NCBI GenBank assembly: GCA_044378425.1
Contig: JBILXN010000086.1
Coordinates: forward strand, 1 to 9,662
DNA length: 9,662 nucleotides
From: UBA6136 sp044378425
Lineage (GTDB): Bacteria > Pseudomonadota > Gammaproteobacteria > Methylococcales > Methylococcaceae
Direction: 5' to 3'
This document shows, one piece after another, positions 6,344 through 9,662 of this stretch. How positions within the stretch are numbered: position 1 is the first letter of the stretch; every line of letters begins with the position of its first letter. The position numbers and the translations under genes were made by a program. Below the pieces are notes generated by a model. That model was not told the origin of the DNA and did not search any database. It saw only the letters and a list, made by a program, of their open reading frames with translations.

Positions 6344-7474
6344 CTATTCGCTCAGTGCTTTTGAATTGCGACTGTTGCGAAATACCAGCGGCTGAGCGTT
6401 CTGGTTGAGTGTCGCTTGAGCGGCTTCCTCAATAGCTGTCTGCAGCTTTTGTCGTTGCGGTGACAGACTACAGACCGGATCGGTGGCGTTCATGTCGCCC
6501 GTCAGAAGATAGGCCTGACAACGGCAACCGCCGAAGTCCCTGGTTTTCTCGGGGCAGTCACGGCACGGCGTCTGCATCCAGTCGAACCCGCGAAACTTGT
6601 TGAAGGCGTCGGAATGATCCCAGATATCGCTGAGGCTCATATCTCGCACATTGGGGCAGTCCAGTCCCGGCAGGATGCGGGCCTCATGACAAGGAAGGGC
6701 CATACCGTCGGGTGCGATGGTGAGGAAGGTGGTGCCCCAACCGTTCATGCAGGCTTTGGGGCGATCCTCGTAGTAATCCGGCACCACGTAGTAAATCTTC
6801 ATTCGCCCCTTGAGCTTTTCCTTATACTCATTGGCTATGGCCTCGGCGCCGACAAACTGTTCCCGACTAGGCAGCAAGTGATCGCGGTTAAGGTGGGCCC
6901 AGCCGTAATACTGGGTGTTGGCGAGTTCTAGGTAGTCCGCGCCCAGTTCCTCGGCCATGTCGAGAATCTCACGCATCAGGTGGATGTTTTCCCGGTGGAT
7001 GACGACGCAGAGCACCATAGGGTAGCCATGCTGCTTGATGAGGTGGGCTACTGCCTTTTTCTGTTCGTAGGAGTCCACCCCAGCGAGGTAGTTGTTGAGA
7101 GTCTTTTCCGGGGCCTGGATGCTGATCTGGATATGGTCCAGTCCCGCCGTCTTCAACTCGGCAATTCGCGTTTCCGTCAGTCCGTAGCCGGAGGTGATGA
7201 GGTTGGTGTAATAGCCGAGCCCCCGCGCGTGCTGGACGATAGTGGATAGGTCCCTGCGAATCAGCGGTTCACCACCGGACAGCCCCAATTGCACTGCACC
7301 CATGGCGCGGGCTTCGCTTAGTACCCGCAGCCATTCTTCAGTGCTGAGTTCCTCGGAGTGTCGGGCATAGTCGATGGGGTTCGAGCAATAGGGGCACTGC
7401 AGGGGGCAGGCATAGGTCAGCTCCGCCAGCAACCAGCGCGGATTGCTGCTATGGAAGGTAGGTGATCCAGCCAT
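6344..7474 (-). CDS. pqqE: PQQ biosynthesis radical SAM enzyme PqqE
   Basis: From ATG 7474 this encodes 376 residues. ATGs at 7507-7513 are in frame, but they would add a charged extension lying further inside pqqD and not seen in family members. PqqE forms the carbon-carbon bond between the conserved Glu and Tyr of PqqA, with PqqD as peptide chaperone. The radical SAM cluster ligands are C23, C27 and C30 (CPLQCPYC), and SGGEP (66-70) binds SAM. The SPASM-type C-terminal region carries auxiliary cluster cysteines: C242 and C262, then C304, C307, C317, C319 and C335 (PCRDC, GGCRC, DPVC). All look intact. The gene overlaps pqqD by 26 bases, and no strong Shine-Dalgarno is visible for any start, so translation probably depends on coupling. 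It is the last gene of the operon. Confidence 0.95.
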   Translation of the reverse strand: MAGSPTFHSSNPRWLLAELTYACPLQCPYCSNPIDYARHSEELSTEEWLRVLSEARAMGAVQLGLSGGEPLIRRDLSTIVQHARGLGYYTNLITSGYGLTETRIAELKTAGLDHIQISIQAPEKTLNNYLAGVDSYEQKKAVAHLIKQHGYPMVLCVVIHRENIHLMREILDMAEELGADYLELANTQYYGWAHLNRDHLLPSREQFVGAEAIANEYKEKLKGRMKIYYVVPDYYEDRPKACMNGWGTTFLTIAPDGMALPCHEARILPGLDCPNVRDMSLSDIWDHSDAFNKFRGFDWMQTPCRDCPEKTRDFGGCRCQAYLLTGDMNATDPVCSLSPQRQKLQTAIEEAAQATLNQNAQPLVFRNSRNSKALSE

Positions 7475-7724
7475 TTTCAAGTGCGGATTCCGCAAGTTCG
7501 GCCACATCATCATGCAGGCCAGTGGTTTCGTAGGCCCGCTCCAGTTCGCCGACTATCATGTCGAGTGTGCGGGTGCCGTCGCATAATTTCAGAATGGCTG
7601 CTGCCGGCAGGTTGAGTTCCACCATGCCTTCGGGGTAGAGGATGACATATTTTTGCTGTGCTTCCTCCCACTGCAAACGGTGCAGGGGGGAAAAAGCAAG
7701 CGGTCGATTGGGATCCAGTGCCAT
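7449..7724 (-). CDS. pqqD: PQQ biosynthesis peptide chaperone PqqD
   Basis: A 91-residue protein of normal family length. PqqD is a RiPP recognition element that binds the PqqA peptide and presents it to PqqE. RPLAFSPLHRLQWEEAQQKYVILYPEGMVELN covers the N-terminal beta-strands that bind the leader, followed by the helical part with AAAILKLCDGTRT and the terminal ALENGWI. It starts five bases after the pqqC stop and runs 26 bases into pqqE, consistent with a tightly coupled operon and a fixed enzyme stoichiometry. It is not fused to PqqC or PqqE, unlike in some other bacteria. Confidence 0.94.
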   Translation of the reverse strand: MALDPNRPLAFSPLHRLQWEEAQQKYVILYPEGMVELNLPAAAILKLCDGTRTLDMIVGELERAYETTGLHDDVAELAESALENGWITYLP

Positions 7725-7729
7725 GGCTG

Positions 7730-8467
7730 TCAGCGAGTAATGTTGAAATAGGGTGGTTTATGGTCGATATAGGCGAGCCACATGGCGTCCAGCATTGACC
7801 AAAGGATGTCCAGCTTGAATTGCAGAATTTCTGTGGCCCGGATCTGCTGTTCCCGGGATCTGAAGTGGTCAAGAGTGATGGCCAGACCATGTTCCACATC
7901 GCGGTTGGCCTGACCCACCCGTTTACGGAAATAAGCCAGGCCTTCCTGATCAATCCAGGGGTAGAGATCAGGCCAGCCAGATAGCCGCTGCTTGTGTATG
8001 GTGGGGGCGAACATCTCGGTCAGCGACGAGCAGGCGGCTTCCTGCCAGGACGCGTGACGGGCAAAGTTGACATAGGCATCGACGGCAAACCGAACGCCCG
8101 GCAGCACGTGCGTATGCGACCACAGTTCCTCGCGGGAGAGCCCGACGGCCTCTCCGAGTCGGGTCCAGGCTTCGATACCGCCCTGATTGGCGTCGTCGCC
8201 ATCGTGGTCGAGTATTCGCTGGATCCAGAGCCTGCGGGTATCGCGGTCGGGACAATTGGCGAGGATATTGGCATCCTTCACCGGGATATTGATCTGGTAA
8301 TAAAATCGGTTGGCTACCCATCCCTGAATTTGAGCCCGGTCCAGTCGCCCGGCGGCCATTTCGACCTGATAAGGATGATGGATGTGATAGTAGACCTCCT
8401 TGGCTCGGAGTTGGGCCTCAAATTCGTCTTGTGACCAAGGAGCGGTGTCAATCATGGGATCACTCAC
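7730..8467 (-). CDS. pqqC: Pyrroloquinoline-quinone synthase PqqC
   Basis: This 245-residue cytoplasmic enzyme carries out the last step of PQQ synthesis, the cofactor-free, oxygen-dependent ring closure and oxidation of AHQQ. The family helix bundle is recognisable by FEAQLRAKEVYYHIHHP (about 16-32), WVANRFYYQINIP (50-62), ILDHDGDD, the HVLPGVRFAVDAYVNFA segment, LTEMFAP and VEHGLAITLDHF. Active-site His, Arg and Tyr residues expected in these segments are present. The start is GTG 8467, overlapping the pqqB stop by four bases (GTGA). An in-frame ATG at 8455 (MIDTAPW) is a plausible alternative giving 241 residues. Confidence 0.95.
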   Translation of the reverse strand: MSDPMIDTAPWSQDEFEAQLRAKEVYYHIHHPYQVEMAAGRLDRAQIQGWVANRFYYQINIPVKDANILANCPDRDTRRLWIQRILDHDGDDANQGGIEAWTRLGEAVGLSREELWSHTHVLPGVRFAVDAYVNFARHASWQEAACSSLTEMFAPTIHKQRLSGWPDLYPWIDQEGLAYFRKRVGQANRDVEHGLAITLDHFRSREQQIRATEILQFKLDILWSMLDAMWLAYIDHKPPYFNITR

Positions 8468-9378
8468 AATTCGATTTCCATACCGTCGTAGGCTACTTCG
8501 ACACCGCGTGCCGTCAGTGCCGCCCGTTCCGGTGATGCTTCATCCAAAATGGGATTGGTGTTGTTGATGTGTATCAGTATTTTGCGAGCCTTTTCTGCTC
8601 GCTCGAGAGTGTCCAGCATACCGTCAGGCCCTGATTGCGGCAGGTGCCCCATGTCCAGAGCCCGTTTCTGGCTGATACCCGCCCGTGCCATCTCATCGTG
8701 CTGCCAGAAGGTACCATCTACCAATACACAATCCGCCACGGTGATGGCATTCAGCACATGTGGCTCAATCTCGCCGAGGCCGGGCGCGTAATAGGCCATT
8801 TTACCGGTCGAAATCTGTTCAATGATTACCCCGATATTATCGCCATCATGGGGATCGTGACGGTGCGGGGAATAGGGTGGTGCCTTGCTTTTGAGAGAAT
8901 GGCTGTGAAAGCGAACATCATCAATGCCGGGAATCGTGAAGCCTGAACCATCCAGCGGCAGCGCATGATGATGGACGCCGCAGTAATGCGACAGCATGGT
9001 GAACAGTGGGAATCCACTGGAAAGATCCTGTCTGACCATTTCGCTGCAATAAATCTCCAGCGGTAGGGTCGATTCCCGCAGCATCAATAGGCCGGTGGTA
9101 TGGTCAATCTGGCTGTCAATCAGGACGATGGCCTTGATGCCGGTGTCCCTGAGCCCCTGTTTTGGGTGTGCCGCCGGAAAATTCTCCAGTTGGGTGCGAA
9201 TATCGGGCGATGCGTTGAACAAGACCCAGCGCTGTCCATCGCTACTAACGGCTATGGAAGACTGGGTACGAGGTGTAGCCTTTAAGCTGCCATTGCGGAC
9301 GCCAGCGCAGTTATGGCAATTACAGTTCCATTGGGGGAAGCCGCCGCCGGCACCGGCACCGAGAACACGAATCTTCAT
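8464..9378 (-). CDS. pqqB: PQQ biosynthesis protein PqqB (metallo-beta-lactamase fold hydroxylase)
   Basis: A 304-residue protein of normal length. The family hydroxylates the tyrosine-derived ring of the cross-linked Glu-Tyr intermediate. The N-terminus MKIRVLGAGAGGGFPQWNC is nearly invariant in PqqB. It leads into CNCHNC (C19, C21, C24), a structural zinc site, and then the degenerate metallo-beta-lactamase motif DSQIDHTTG near residues 108-116. HSHSLKS, APGLGE, VDGTFW, MGHLPQSG and the C-terminal HINNTNPI also fit the family. There is no good Shine-Dalgarno before the ATG. The gene is separated from pqqA by 89 bases containing a hairpin terminator or attenuator, so it is probably expressed at lower level than pqqA by read-through. 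Confidence 0.95.
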   Translation of the reverse strand: MKIRVLGAGAGGGFPQWNCNCHNCAGVRNGSLKATPRTQSSIAVSSDGQRWVLFNASPDIRTQLENFPAAHPKQGLRDTGIKAIVLIDSQIDHTTGLLMLRESTLPLEIYCSEMVRQDLSSGFPLFTMLSHYCGVHHHALPLDGSGFTIPGIDDVRFHSHSLKSKAPPYSPHRHDPHDGDNIGVIIEQISTGKMAYYAPGLGEIEPHVLNAITVADCVLVDGTFWQHDEMARAGISQKRALDMGHLPQSGPDGMLDTLERAEKARKILIHINNTNPILDEASPERAALTARGVEVAYDGMEIEL

Positions 9379-9417
9379 GGTTGGGGATATAGCGATGTGA
9401 AGTTAGGTGCGGACACG

Positions 9418-9450
9418 AAAACGGGGCTCGACATTTCTGTGGAGCCCCGT
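9418..9450 (-). terminator. Terminator/attenuator between pqqA and pqqB
   Basis: On the minus strand ACGGGGCTC (from 9450 down) pairs perfectly with GAGCCCCGT (down to 9421) around a 12-base loop and is followed by a short T run (9421-9418). The T run is only four long, so termination should be partial. It lies 18 bases after the pqqA stop. Partial termination here would give many pqqA messages and fewer pqqBCDE messages, which suits a peptide substrate followed by enzymes. Confidence 0.75.
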
Positions 9451-9467
9451 CTGAATCACAACCAGAA

Positions 9468-9542
9468 TTAACGGTTGTAGATGTACATCGTCACTTCGAA
9501 GCCGAAGCGCAAATCGGTATAGCTAGGCTTTTCCCATCTCAT
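9468..9542 (-). CDS. pqqA: PQQ precursor peptide PqqA (24 residues)
   Basis: A short reading frame, missed by length filters, encodes MRWEKPSYTDLRFGFEVTMY and then IYNR. It carries the family core E16-V-T-M-Y20. E16 and Y20 are the residues joined by PqqE and excised to become PQQ. The start ATG at 9542 is preceded by a perfect GGAGG (9551-9555 on the complementary strand) at eight bases. An in-frame ATG at 9569 would add nine residues (MNHTMEDAR) but has no ribosome binding site. The peptide is ribosomally made in large amounts and consumed by PqqE/PqqD and a protease. It is the first gene of the pqqABCDE operon. Confidence 0.95.
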   Translation of the reverse strand: MRWEKPSYTDLRFGFEVTMYIYNR

Positions 9543-9550
9543 TCGGGCAT

Positions 9551-9555
9551 CCTCC
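9551..9555 (-). promoter_or_regulatory. pqqA: Ribosome binding site of pqqA
   Basis: GGAGG on the minus strand lies eight bases before ATG 9542 and selects the 24-residue form over the in-frame ATG at 9569. Confidence 0.85.
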
Positions 9556-9605
9556 ATAGTGTGGTTCATTTTTCTGTGACCAGGCTTTTTTCAAGCTCGT
9601 GGCGA

Positions 9606-9634
9606 AGTATACGTGGCGTATTTTGGGAAAGCAA
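9606..9634 (-). promoter_or_regulatory. Candidate sigma70 promoter of the pqq operon
   Basis: On the minus strand TTGCTT (9629-9634) and TATACT (9606-9611) are separated by exactly 17 bases; the -10 matches five of six consensus positions. Transcription would begin near 9599, giving a leader of about 57 bases before pqqA. No clear operator was seen, though the sequence just upstream of the -35 is cut short by the window end. Confidence 0.55.
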
Positions 9635-9662
9635 CCAGCCACATCAGAGGATTTCATCGTCA

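Noticed and set aside
7475..7513. Upstream ATGs for pqqE
   Set aside because: They would add a non-conserved segment deeper inside pqqD and lack a better ribosome binding site; kept only as alternatives.
7994..8434. Plus-strand open frame of 146 codons
   Set aside because: It is antisense to pqqC, whose reading frame is strongly conserved.

Overview
The window looks like a stretch of a gammaproteobacterial chromosome, probably from a marine or salt-tolerant member. The reasons are protein-level resemblance to Pseudomonas-type CysI/DUF934, a complete pqqABCDE operon, and an NhaD-type Na+/H+ antiporter. The genus cannot be fixed from the sequence alone. All main genes read as intact. I see no insertion sequence, phage gene, tRNA, rRNA or CRISPR array.

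Left third, minus strand (reading right to left from 3002 to 1): cysI (siroheme sulfite/nitrite reductase), a DUF934 gene overlapping it by 14 bases, a serine-rich lipoprotein, and the first 128 codons of a secreted protein whose end lies outside the window. cysI and the DUF934 gene form a sulfur-assimilation pair. The lipoprotein and secreted-protein genes are one base apart and are probably translationally coupled.

Middle, plus strand: a 301-base divergent intergenic region (3003-3303) separates cysI from nhaD. Its plus strand carries a GC-rich hairpin element and complementary segments that could hide or expose the nhaD ribosome binding site, so it is a candidate cation-sensing leader. nhaD most likely starts at a TTG (3304) and ends before a strong intrinsic terminator (4688-4721). 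A proline iminopeptidase gene and a ubiX-type flavin prenyltransferase gene follow, nearly touching each other.

Right third, minus strand (reading right to left from 9542 to 6344): pqqA, pqqB, pqqC, pqqD and pqqE in canonical order. pqqA is only 24 codons long and sits behind a good promoter and an ideal ribosome binding site. A hairpin terminator or attenuator between pqqA and pqqB would allow much more PqqA than enzymes. Together these genes convert the Glu and Tyr of PqqA into pyrroloquinoline quinone, the cofactor of periplasmic dehydrogenases. No pqqF/pqqG-type protease gene is present inside the window.

The most interesting unexplained element is the nhaD leader. Next are the uncharacterised lipoprotein/secreted-protein pair and the peptidase-ubiX pair placed against the pqq operon.
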